Source of the DNA: Casuarina equisetifolia
Lineage: Eukaryota; Streptophyta; Magnoliopsida; Fagales; Casuarinaceae
Assembly (NCBI GenBank): GCA_028551475.1
Contig: CM052357.1
Coordinates: 25,503,745-25,567,744 of the forward strand
Direction: 5' to 3'
Length of the DNA: 64,000 bases
The notes under the pieces were generated by a model that worked only from the letters and a program-made list of their open reading frames with translations, was not told the origin of the DNA and made no database searches. Shown here piece after piece: positions 49,675 to 61,000 of the stretch. Position 1 is the stretch's first letter, and the number at the start of each line of letters is the position of its first letter. Made by a program: the position numbers and the translations under genes.

Positions 49675-52600
49675 TTATTGTCACTTGGTGAGGTGGGTAT
49701 AGTTACTAAACGTGTAGTAGGCATGCTATGCCATTGGGGCAATTGTACCATCCAAAGAAAAACAGTATTAGGAACCTTAATGACTTTTCTAAGAAAGAAT
49801 GTTTGATTACATTCATGTTTAAGATGTAAAAGTAACAAAATTCTCGTGCGGTGATCATGTTATGATTTATGTAAATGTGTTATGGAGAGATGTGTTATAC
49901 CCTATGAGGGAGGGCAAGGGTTTGTCATGTTAAGGTTTGTTTTGTCTCGTATATGCAATGCTGGAAGGACAAGGAAGAAGGGATGTTGAAATCCTATAGT
50001 TAAATATCTTCTCATCATTGTTTTTCTTACTTTTAGCATCTTCAGTATTACTACAATATCTTTTCTTGTTAAAAGTTTTGGTTGTTATTTGTAATTTTCC
50101 CCAGCAATGGTGCTACAAACTTGTTTGGTGAAATTCTAAATGCAAGTGAATATGTCGAATAAGTAATATAATAACGAGTAAGATATCGTTCTATAGATAT
50201 TAGTGATTACTAAGTCAATTAATTACTAATGGTGAACAGTTCCTAAAATTTATCTAGCAAACTAAAATGATAAAAAATAAACTAACCAACTAAATTTAGG
50301 AAAGATCAATAAACGAAACATGTTAAAACATTTAATTTCACCTAACCTAATTACTATGTACTGATGTTGATCATTTATGTTTGCAAGATTGATTCTATTT
50401 ATGTGATGGCGAAATTTCTTAATTTATTCATTATTTTATATTTAGGTATAACGAATCTACTTGACTCATTAACTCACTAGATTTCTATATGTGAATTGAA
50501 ATGAATTATGTGCATTATGATTTATGAATATTTCAGTTTACATCTAAAGTCACACAAACTGTATGGTATATATTTATCCATATTAGTCTATGGTTGCACA
50601 TTACATAAAGCAACTGTAAGTCATTTTTTGTTAATCTTTAACATGCAAATCAAATTATCTAAATGGTAGTTAATCACCTAAATGCATTAAACTCAGTAAT
50701 ATGCAACTTCACACACACAAAATATCTTACAAACTTCATAATCATAACATTCACACGATCATAATTAAGCTACATCATAGCTCTAACAAAGTAAACTAAA
50801 ACATAAAGTTAGAATAAACAAAAGCAATGCATAAACTTGAACAAAGTATTCTGTAAATTAAAAGTACAAAAGTTGTCACCAAAATGTCTCTAATTCATAA
50901 AAATATTGCGCATCTACACATTAGAGGGAGGAAAATAGGCTGTTTGGAAAGAGGGGAAGAAATCACGCTGCACACGTCGCCACATAAACGCAGAGATCTG
51001 ACAAAATATCCAGTCGACATTCACTGTTTCTTGCCGGAAACCACTGTGCAAATCGCCTAAAAAAGGCTGCAGAAATGCTGGAAATTGCACTAAGAGGGCA
51101 AACGTGCTTTCTCCTCGCTCGAAATCATCTAGAAACCACCGGAATCACAAGTGGGTTGGATTTGTCGGAGATAATGAAGGATAGATGGTCGCCATTCACA
51201 CAACCATCGCTCTTCTCCGAGACCCAAGTTATTGCATACGGTCTCAAAGTCTCTGGTGACTTTTACTCTCCTGCTTACTGTCCGACCCTAAAATCACCTC
51301 TCACATAGCCCCTTTTCTCTTGTGCGGTGCCCCCTTATACACAACCTCTCTTGCCTGAGAAAAGACTACCCTTTTTTGCTTCCCACATGAGTTTCCCACG
51401 TGTAACAACAAATCTTATTTTCTTTGTTGTTTTCTCTCTCTTCTTTTGCTTTGCTACCTCTTTTCTTTCTATTTAGGGTTTGCTGCATGAACAAGCAAAA
51501 ATTTTCTAAATATAAATAAATGTACATGTAATTTAACGGATACTACATTATATATTACCTAAAAGAATCATAATAACTTTATAAAATATAGAGTTATCAC
51601 TATAATATTTTTTCTTGTTAAAATTTTTGGTTGTTATTTGCTTCTGGTGATAGAAGATGAATTCTTAATTTAATATTATTTTACAATTTAGAGTGTTAAC
51701 AACGATGTGGAAAGTTTCTTATATTATATCATTTTAGTTAAAGACTAATTTTAAAACGAAATGTATGTCCCTTTCTTCTAAATTGATTTTAAGGAGAAAA
51801 TTAGCTTTATTATGATGATATCAAATCCTAAGTTTAGTAGGTGACACCTCTTATATATGAAAAGGGATATATCACTTTTGTAATGAACTATACAACAATT
51901 TATTTGGAAAGACGTAAATTGAGATTGGTTTTGGAGAGTAAAATTATCTTTAAAATGAAATATATTTCTTTTTTTATAAGTCAGTTTTGAGAAGAAAATT
52001 AGTTTTCTTAACATTAAAGACTTTTTTTTGGTTCATGATAAACTATGCTCCTCTAACATTACTATTGCTTGAGCCTTGGTGACTGCCATTAAGGTACGTC
52101 TATTTGATGCCTAAATTCATTAAGGATCAATATTTAATTGTTGATGTTAGAGTAGAGATTCTTAACTAGGAAGTGGTGGTTCATAAGATTAAAGCAAAAG
52201 TTCTACCAATGCTACAATCAACAACTACTTGATTCTAGATCATGAATTTGAGGAAGAAGACTTAGTCATTTGTTTATTCCCTCCACGAAGGACTGATGAC
52301 TCTAAAGGTAGCACATTTGTCTCCAATCTAGTTTATTCTTCAAAATCCTTTGTAGGATGAAAGATTTAGCTCTAGATTTACAATTTTGGGCAGTTCAGTT
52401 GTGTTGATTATGCCTGTTATAATATGGGCTTGTCTTGTCCTTTCCCTTTTTTTTCTTAGGACATGTACTTGCTGGATTAGGATATACCTTGTCCAACTTT
52501 TTTCCATTTTAAAAAAAAGTTAAAAAAAGGGTGCGTCTCTTTGCAAGCTTTTATTATCCTTAACAGAAATAAAAATAATTATCTTTAAATTTTTCTGTTT

Positions 52601-53165
52601 TATATATTTTCAATTTTTTTTTAAGCTTCTAGTGTATTTGTCAAATGCTTTGTTGTGCACTGGACTTGCTTGCAGAGATGATAACACGGGACGATATTTT
52701 GTATGTCATGCCGACATTTCGGATCGTCTCTCATGTAATTGGCGACTTTTGAGCCATCTAAACTATTATATATTGATAGTCATTATAAAATTATTTCCTA
52801 CTTTGAACTATGCACGAAGCATATTCTCGTAGTAATTTTTTTTTAAAAGAATAAATTTACGTGTTGTTTTGTTCTGATGAGTTTGGAATTTTCCCCTATC
52901 AAAAGTAATGACTGGAATAACTTGTTGGGCTTTAGGTAGATAATGGGGCTGTGGACTTGAACAGGGAACTTATGAACAAGTTACTTGAACTTGATGATGT
53001 CCAAGCTGCTTTGCCTTCTTATAATTCTAATAAACCTATATTTGGAAGTCCTTGGAAAGTCCTGAACTTCAAATTAATTTTGAATGGAGAAAATAAGATT
53101 GTTCGGTAAGTTTATTAAAGGCAGGATCTTGGGTTGTGGGTTGAAAAGAGGTAAAAATTTAAATA
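49675..53165 (+). pseudogene. Partial duplicate of the YebC gene 3' end
   Basis: This region repeats, with changes, the right half of YebC intron 5 through the last exon and the 3' flank. Matching pairs include 38731/49680 (TGTCACTTG then TGAGGTGGGT), 38940/49860 (TATGATTTATGTAAATGTGT), 39251/52028 (AAACTATGCTC then TCTAAC) and 39930/52915. The last exon copy begins after TTTAG at 52936 and still reads VDNGAVDLNRELMNKLLELDD, but then departs from the parent. Only the first bases of the exon 6 copy remain (about 52087). Exons 1-5 are absent, so it cannot make YebC. It is split by a 1.5-kb insertion at 50092-51599. Confidence 0.75.
50051..51640. repeat. Insertion with 41-base direct repeats
   Basis: Two 41-base repeats, 50051-50091 and 51600-51640, differ at 3 positions and flank a 1508-base insert that breaks the YebC-like duplicate. 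In the parent locus (about 39163-39200) the matching site is single. The insert begins with ATTTTCCCCAGCAATGGTGC, which resembles terminal or primer-site sequence seen in plant LTR elements, but I cannot find clear LTRs. A 77-aa frame at 51075-51308 inside it is unrecognised. The 41-base repeat is too long for a normal target duplication. Confidence 0.5.
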
Positions 53166-54072
53166 ATTTGCAATAGATGTAACTTTTAAAAAGTGTTATC
53201 CGCTGATTTAAGAGACTGCTTAGCAAAATTTTTCAGTGTTGAGTACTTATTTTTTTGTATATGTAAAAAAATTGAAGACTAAGTATATGATCATTTTTTA
53301 AGTGGAGTGGTTACGTTACAACTATCATTTTTATTTCGTTATAGATGATTATGATTGTACTTTTTGAAGAAAATCGTGTAAAAGTTGGAAACTTGAAAAG
53401 AATTCAAGGAAACTGGCACAATCCCAGGCCTGTATGGCTTTGCTGGAACCTTACAAAAAAGTGGTGGAAGGCATAGGTATTGGTTTCACACCTTAGACCC
53501 CAAAACCCCTTTTACCTAACGCTCCCCCCACCCCCCACAAAAAAAAAATAAAAATCATTCTTTTCTTTAATATTAATAAGAAAACCAAGCTACCGTCACC
53601 TTGGAATTTCCAAATTAATCAGACTTGGTAGTTTGAACTGTTTGTGATTATTGGTGGAAAATAGGGATCTTCATTGGACAAGAACTATACATGTTAAGAG
53701 GGTTTAGGCATAACTTAAGGGCTGGTGTTTGCTATATGTATTCGTTCATGACCCAAGGCAAATTTTAGTATTTACACAAATTTAAATTACAAGAGAAGAC
53801 TTGATTTCAACCACAAAATAAAACTTATAATATTTAATTACTTCATTTAATAGAGGTCCTGATCTCTGCATCCTTGGTAAAACTGTTACTAGCTAACCAA
53901 ACTAACAATAAGCATACATTCGAGGCACTATGTTGTAACATCTCCTCTTTGTCCATCTTCTAAACGTAAGCCAGAATCGGCCATGATGATGCACTTTTTC
54001 TGTGATTTCAATCGAGAAAGCATTTTTTTTGTTGCTACGAAGGACACGATAGGGGAGCTCTTAAAAGCATTT
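53166..54072. other. Spacer between YebC fragment and CCD8 copy 2
   Basis: Mostly A/T-rich, with a C-rich run then A-rich run at about 53521-53552. It should contain the 3' UTR of CCD8 copy 2. The LINE that sits at this place beside copy 1 is absent here. Confidence 0.4.
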
Positions 54073-55223
54073 TCAGTTTTTTGGGACCCAGCAGCCGTGC
54101 AACCCATAGGGAAGGCCATATGGGAAGTCTGCCCTCGCAATCTCTTCGAACGTAGATCCATCCAACAGCAACGCATATCCGCTTCCGTTTTGTCGACTAA
54201 TCATGGAGATCACCACGCCTGCAGTGAGACAATAGGTCATTCTGAGTGACTGCTAGTTAATTAGTTTTTCACTCTGCTTAATTATAGTGTCAAGACCGAG
54301 AGCATTTACTGCAGTAAAGGGGTTTAAAATCTTTTTTTAGCACCGAAAAGCAGGAATTCATATGTGGAACAATCACAAAATGAGCAGCGTGAAATAGATC
54401 GTTACTAACAACAGGACATAAGTCTAACTCACCATCGTCTTCCTCAGTTGCTCCTGGGCGAGGCACAAAGAATGGTTCTGAAGGCACAGCACCCTCTTCA
54501 TACCAGTTCTTCGCCTTCTTGTCCACGAAATCAAGCTGGAACAAAATTTCAGATGGTACTCAATCCTCATGCACAAATCTCCGCCTATAAATCATAGCTT
54601 GTTGAAAGTTTACTAACTTATATTCGTCTCCAACCGCGGCATCATTTTCTTTGCTAATTCATAGCGATGTGTTAAAATGAGGCGCATAAATGTAAAGCTT
54701 ACCTTGGTGAGGGTGTTGGGGAAATTGCAGGGACGACAGGCTCCGCAAGCATAAGCATATCTGTATTTTTGGCCCAGATAATTAGGGTTTATGCTACACA
54801 TATCCATGCCCCTCCCATGTTCATCAGGGTTCAGTGCTGCCTCCAACTTTCCGTTCGGACCCCCGTTCAAAGGTATGGTGAATCGTCCAACCCTGGCATA
54901 GATCACAAGTGTCCACAGATAAACTAGTAAGATTTACTGAGAGCGAAACTGAAGTCTTGGGAGGGTTCAAAGTTTGTTTGAACGACTAAAAGGAAGATAG
55001 ATTTCTTTTAGTCTTAAGATATTCAAGTCCGTGTCCCGTAGAATAGTTATATAGGTATCAGAAGGGCATACAAACACAGGGACAAACATATCTAGATACA
55101 CAATCACCTGCATGTATGTATAAACTATGGCACATACATATGTGGGAATGTCTACTAGTACATAGGCATCCTTGAGCTCAAGTAAGAGTACAGCCTTTTC
55201 ATCAATAGAGTGCTTTTTTCTTT

Positions 55224-55261
<38 letters not shown>

Positions 55262-57606
55262 TTTTTTTTTTTTTTTGATTGATGCTATGTAAGGATGGAT
55301 ACGCTTGGAAAAAGAGCGGATAGCACAAGGAAAGAAAGGGAGTTTACGAGGAAGTGTATATTCTCAGATGTAAATTACCAATTAACAGTCGAGGAGTAAG
55401 CGTATGATATACCTTGCATCTGGTAATACGTCTTTCCCATTGAATGATCGGAGATTTTGCAGCCTTAGCTTCTCCAGAATCGTCGTGTCGGCATTGTGTT
55501 CACAACAATCTGCAACGATTGCTGTCACTCTCCCATCTTCGTCTTCCTCTTCGTATGCATTTATAAAGTGAAATGTAACAAATAAAGGCACTTCCACACT
55601 GGCCACCTTCGAAACCACACAACCATATGATAGAAATCATATTTTAGACATATGGGAATCAGAATATGGTTTGTATTTGCTAAAGGTTTCATGGTGGAAG
55701 AAAGCGGGGGACTTACCTTTTTGCCACTGGCCTTACACACGACGTGCACGAACGCTTTAGAATCAGGGTGCCATTCAAACTTGTACAGGGGCGTGGGCTC
55801 AGCCTTCAGCAAGTTCTGGGCACAGTACCTTAGTGGCATCTCGGGCACAATAACATAATGTTCTGTCATCGGAAAAGAGTGGACCCATCCCGGTGCCGGC
55901 CCACCCCGGCAATTCACCCGTCCAATCACCTTCCTCTCATTTGTCCCGGCCTCCATCCTTACCACCAAGTACCCCGGATTAATCAAATCCGGCAACAAAG
56001 TCAAGAACTCCTTCTCTGTCACAATAGGGTGAGCAGAGTGTATGAGACCACCTAACGTATCACTGTACTCAAATTTACCTATTGTGTCTAGTGTGTTCGG
56101 ATCGATCACTATTGAGCCTTTTTGTGTCTCCGTCAGGCAAACCACACGGCCATCGCCTAGTTTGACCACGCCGGTGTTGGCGTTATCGGTCAGTGACGCA
56201 CCCGAGAACAAGCTCGCTAGCTCCCCAACATGTGCTAGGAAATTATCAGGCTTAGGAACCTCGGAGAATTCACGGTAGCATAGTTTGTTGTTCTTCTTTG
56301 CAGCCTTGTAGGCTTCTGATTCGATTTGGCGGTGGCCTGCAAATAACCGGCCGTCCTCAAAGTGAAGCTTGACTAGGGTGGCGTAACCATCAAAGAGGTG
56401 ACGGAACTCGTAGATCCCTATGGACCATAAGCCCGGACCATTTCGTAGGTAGGTTCCTCTCTGCATGGGCGTTGATGGCCATTAGCTTTATTGAGTCCAA
56501 TAACTTAAGAAAAAGTATAATAGATTACTACTATATATTTTAGGAATAGTTGTTATCCTATAGTGCGTATCGTTGTACTTTTTGTCTATCTTCAGTATCA
56601 ATACAAGTGATGCAAAAAATAAAGATTGAGATAAGAGTCACCCATGACGTCCTTCTTAGATCTCCGTTAATTTATGAAAAGAAAGAAGAATAAGCAAAAT
56701 GCCAGGTAACATCTTCCTTTTTTTGTGTGTGGGTACTAATGGTGCTATTAGATATTTAAATATTAAATATGAGTAGTACCTATCTCTCCTCTCTGACATA
56801 TATGAAGAGATATTCTTTCGAAGTTGGTATCCTCATTTTAAGGACTAATTTATTTTGCTTCGTGTCCTTTCCTCTTGGAAGCTATTAGTCTGACAATGTT
56901 TAACCGAATATTTTCTTTTTTTGGGTAGCTTACTATGTTGTACGAAGTACAGTTATGCAATAAATATGCATAAAAGAGTTCTTGACACTAAAAGCTTGGA
57001 GATGTAAATTTTTTTATGTTTTCAAGTACGACACATACCGCTGATATATGCCTCGGGATAACCCATGCTATGTAGCTTGAAAAGAACAGGTAAACATTGA
57101 AAACAAGTTTAGTTTAGATAGATCATGGTGGAAGGGCTGTGCAAATAGGCCAGAGGTGCCATACGTTAGATCCAAACAAGAATACGTAATGTTTCCTAGC
57201 CTTTCGGTTGGCCCTGGGATCGTATACGTGCAGTTAGGAGTGTGATTGTTCTCTGTCGATATTCCACATGCACATGATGATGATGTCTATGAAGAAATTA
57301 CTGTACACGTACCAGCCACAAAGGTATTTCTCCTTGTACTATCAACTCTCCTTCCCACCTCTCTTGCTTCACACTTGTCCACGCCACATGATTCTGCTTC
57401 TTCACACGTCCTGTTTCCCCTGGCGTTGTAATTGCCGGCGACGGAGTTGCAACATTCGTGACTGTCAAGCCTCGAACATCGCGCGTCCGGGAAACGCTGT
57501 TTCTCCTAAAAGAAAACCCCCCGTTCACAAGACTGGACTTATCTTTAATGGCAAATACGGTAGAGGAAAAGGAGTTTCCTATGGAGAAAAGATTCAGGGA
57601 AGCCAT
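54073..57606 (-). CDS. CCD8: Carotenoid cleavage dioxygenase 8, copy 2 (intact)
   Basis: Six coding exons on the minus strand: 57606-57313, 56460-55717, 55606-55413, 54892-54703, 54535-54433 and 54218-54073, giving 556 aa with every junction GT-AG and in phase. It has the same exon lengths as copy 1 except for one extra codon in exon 2. CCD8 is the plastid enzyme that turns the CCD7 product into carlactone, the core of strigolactones, which control branching and root symbiosis. Marks: Ser/Arg-rich transit peptide, VAWTSVKQERWEGELIVQGE, RGTYLRNGPGLW, and the four iron-ligand histidines H242 (SAHPIV), H292 (WVHSF), H359 (FHFINAY) and H549 (GLHGCWV). The end GCWVPKN is normal for the family. The sequence agrees with known CCD8 proteins better than copy 1 does, apart from an Ile where most have Asp (WSIGIYEFRH). 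Likely the working gene. Confidence 0.95.
55229..55257. repeat. (TC)n microsatellite
   Basis: TC dinucleotide repeat followed by a T run to about 55277, within intron 3 of CCD8 copy 2. Absent from the same intron of copy 1. Confidence 0.85.
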
Positions 57607-58434
57607 GGAAGTGGAGGCGGAAAGATACTTGCAGGGGTTTTTAATTTTTTTTTACGCCTATTACAGAAAGGGCAATGAAGAATATATTTATAGGAGAAGC
57701 CAAAGGGTTTGCTGACTTGGGAACTAGGTAGCATATTGGAATCTCAATTGTAGGAATTCCCTCTCACTAGTGGACGATCCGCTGTTTTCATTATCAGCAG
57801 TGGTTGGAAAATTTAGACCATGTTGTCCTTTCCAGAAGAGTTGGACGAATATTTTGCGTCCGAGACAGATCTGAGGACAGATCAGCCGGATAAATTAGCT
57901 GGGAACATAGCTTCTAAAATTTGACGTGGCTTCTCCTCATTTGAATCCTTATCGACGGTCATTGTCTACTTCGACTTTTTAGCAGAGTTTACCCCCAATC
58001 AGATTTAAAGAGGCAGCTCCTGCCTGAACTGCTTGACGCTGAAGTTGACACCCTTATAAAGAGAAAATATATTTTAATCTTTGAATCCACTTTGAGTAGA
58101 ATTATATTTTCTAACATAATATCGAAACTTATGTTCAAGAGATGACATCTTATGCATAGAATTTGCAACCAATATTGATTGTGAGAGTCTGTGTTAAAAA
58201 TAAATGTTATTTGAAAATCTTCTTTATATAGTGAGGGAAGGTTCCTTATTTTATAGTTAACTTTTGGGTAGGACTATGACATTCTTTTTGTAATTTAATT
58301 AACTTCTATCCATATTCTTGGTTTTCTTCTGGATTGAATGGATTTGAATTTGAATCATAAACACATAACCAGTACAAAGAACCCACAAATATAGTTCTTT
58401 TTCATTAAACAATTTTGACAAACAAATCCTTCCA
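57607..58434. other. Promoter region of CCD8 copy 2
   Basis: Upstream of the CCD8 copy 2 start. The first 350 bases or so keep weak similarity to the upstream region of copy 1 (for example AGGAATTCCCTCTCACTAGT against GAATTCCTTGTCACTAGCAG), so the duplication includes the promoter. No other gene is visible. Confidence 0.45.
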
Positions 58435-58605
58435 AGGAAATGTATTTTTGAGTGAGATTTGAAGGCTTCTAACTTCTATCTTTTCATAACTTTCATAGTT
58501 TTGTAATATTAGGATATGCTCTTGTGTTTTTATACTTTAATTTTCACTAATGCAAATTTACCTTTCCACCCCAAAAAAGAAAGAAAGAAAAACTAGCCTT
58601 TTTAC
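58435..58605 (+). mobile_element. Short L1 LINE 3' end
   Basis: Plus-strand 3' end of the same LINE family: TTTTTGAGTGAGATTTGAAG, then TTTTGTAATATTAGGATATG and a tail ending in A-rich sequence (AAAGAAAGAAAGAAA). These are the reverse complement of marks at 61010-61145. Confidence 0.65.
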
Positions 58606-60999
58606 AGACAATTTTATTTTTACCGAAAATGATTATCACAAAACTACTTATAATCAATAAAATGGGTTTCAGATCCATACGTCTATTTCTAGGTATAAAA
58701 GGTAGATGAAAATTTGCATTGCATATAGTTCAAGTGATAAGAAAAAAAATCTAGATTAGGGATCCACAATCTCAAACTTCTATTCTTGGATATGTCTTCA
58801 TAGCAAAAGCTGTTAGATAACTAGTTGTTCCTTAAATGTTTATTGCATTTAAAATCTTTTTGTGAGTGATTTTGAACATGAAAACCATATTAGAATTATG
58901 AGATATAAATTTATACTCCCATCATACAAAACATGTATATAATTTGCCTTAAAAACATATAAAAAAGTAGTAGTTACAAATATTAGGTGACCTCGAAGGA
59001 TATATGAGACCCAAATTTATGAACTATCTTTAAAATATATACCTTTTCATATCCTTATGAATCTTTAGATGAGGCCCTTAATTTGCCCACTTTGTATTAG
59101 ATGGGGTCTTGTCATTAAACTTGGCTACTTTTTTAGAGATACTGCTAGACATAACATTAGAAAAGTTTGCTCTTTCTCTTAGTTTGTGCTTTTTTTTTTT
59201 TAATATTTCCTAATAAAAGAAACTAAACCTTTGACATTGGTCCTTTTTATATTGCTTAAAGTATAATTATTATACTTAGAGTGCTATATATATTGGAAGT
59301 GGTTATGAGTCCAACATTGATTAAAGTAAGAGAACTTTATCTTAACTCATTTGGTACATGCAAAGGGTCACAACTTTGTGCAATATGAGTTGCATCATCC
59401 CTCTTTGTCCAAAGAAAACTTATCCTCAAGTTTGTAGAATCATCTTTAAAATGGGAGTCATGAAGAGAAATATGGTTGACAACGATGCAATTGATCCTTC
59501 TTCAGTGACCTACCTTAAACAACATTTTTGGATCATTACCCTATTCTTGAATTGCCCTTTATCCTTTTTCAATTTTATGAATATGCCACTTAAGGCTTAG
59601 CCAACACCAATCACCCTTTCTCCACTACATTCATAGCCAATTTAAGTAACCCACCCATTAGTGCCGCTGTTCCTATTGTTTCTACACCTATACAAGACCT
59701 TTATCAGATGATTACTATCAATTTGTAGATGGGGAGTATCATTTCACAATGTCTCGATAAAGTAAACTATCATTTTTAGGTAGATCAGGTTCAAACTATG
59801 TTTTTGGCATGGAATAAGCTAATTTTTGGATAAAACATTATTTAGGCTAGTGGCAAATGGCAAGGATGCCCTTCGATGGGACCAATGCCAACCACCATTA
59901 AGACATGGCTTATCAATTCAATTAACCTAGACCTTGAAAACTTAGTTTCTTATGCTTTGAAGGTAATAGAAATTTGGAATTTCTAACATGACTCAATATC
60001 TAACATCATTAGGACCCAAAAATGTGGCTTAAAGTAAGCTATCTATGATCTCAAACTGCTTTGAGGTTACACAAAAGAAGATTGACCCACTTTTGGTGCG
60101 AGTTGGTGACCAATAAGCCTTTTGTTTGCTATACCTACAAAGTGAACAATCATCTCCAAGAACGTAAGTAAAAGTATCATTATTTGAAGTCATTGCTTAG
60201 ATTGCCTAAGGAATTTTGCAACTTGCAGATGGTGATCATGTTGTATGACTCATTACACTTCTTAAAATGGACATAACCGATGTCCAAGTAGGAAGTATAA
60301 TAGCATGTCAATTGTGATGGCCTTACCAGCAACATTGTTGGGTTTGTCATCTCCGCTACATGGTAGTGGGCTAGCATTTGGTTGCATGGGCAACCATGGG
60401 GACAAGGCTTCCTTAGGCGGGCATGAGCCGCCCATGATTCTTGTAGGTAGATCTAATAGATCCTGCCTTTAGCTTGCCTTAAAGGCCTACTCCTCTAAAG
60501 GCCTTAGTGTACTCATTATAAAAAAACCAAGCAATGTCAAGAATGTCTATTTTCTCTTAGTGGGTTATCTCCTAAGTTAGAAGCCAAATAAAAAAAATTT
60601 TAATAGCATCGAGCTTACAGCCCATAATACAATCATAAAGTCATTGGGTTCCAAAATCCACTTGGGTATGAGTTGTAGTATCCATATCACAACTATGTAG
60701 TAAGGGTTTATCCTAAACCCCCACATCATAATGGGCTAACTTCACCACTATCTCTTGGCATGGGCTTGTTGAGCCCTATGTCTCTTAGCCCAAGTAGTGT
60801 TTATGACAATCCTCTAGGCTTATCCTTACTATTGATCAACAATAGAGGGTCATGACACTACTTAATCAAATGAGCCCATCAAATACAATTGCAAACTTCA
60901 TAGGTACATCTTTTTCATCCAAGTCTCTTACTTTTACATGGATTATTAACTTAGAGGTTAGTGACTATATCACATATAATTTAAATATTTTAGATTCAT
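58606..60999. other. Intergenic region with possible Copia scraps
   Basis: A/T-rich. Between about 59640 and 60500 broken plus-strand frames (PPISAAVPIVSTPIQDLYQM ... FWVDQVQTMFLAWNKLIFG-like after frame changes) faintly resemble the gag start of Copia elements; a decayed element is possible but not secure. No intact gene is visible. Confidence 0.3.
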
Positions 61000-61000
61000 A

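Noticed and set aside
53928..54176. Apparent frameshifted tail in the last exon of CCD8 copy 2
   Set aside because: That is another reading frame. In the true frame the exon ends normally in GLPYGLHGCWVPKN and a stop at 54073.
58720..58790. Another possible SINE A box
   Set aside because: No acceptable B box at the expected distance.
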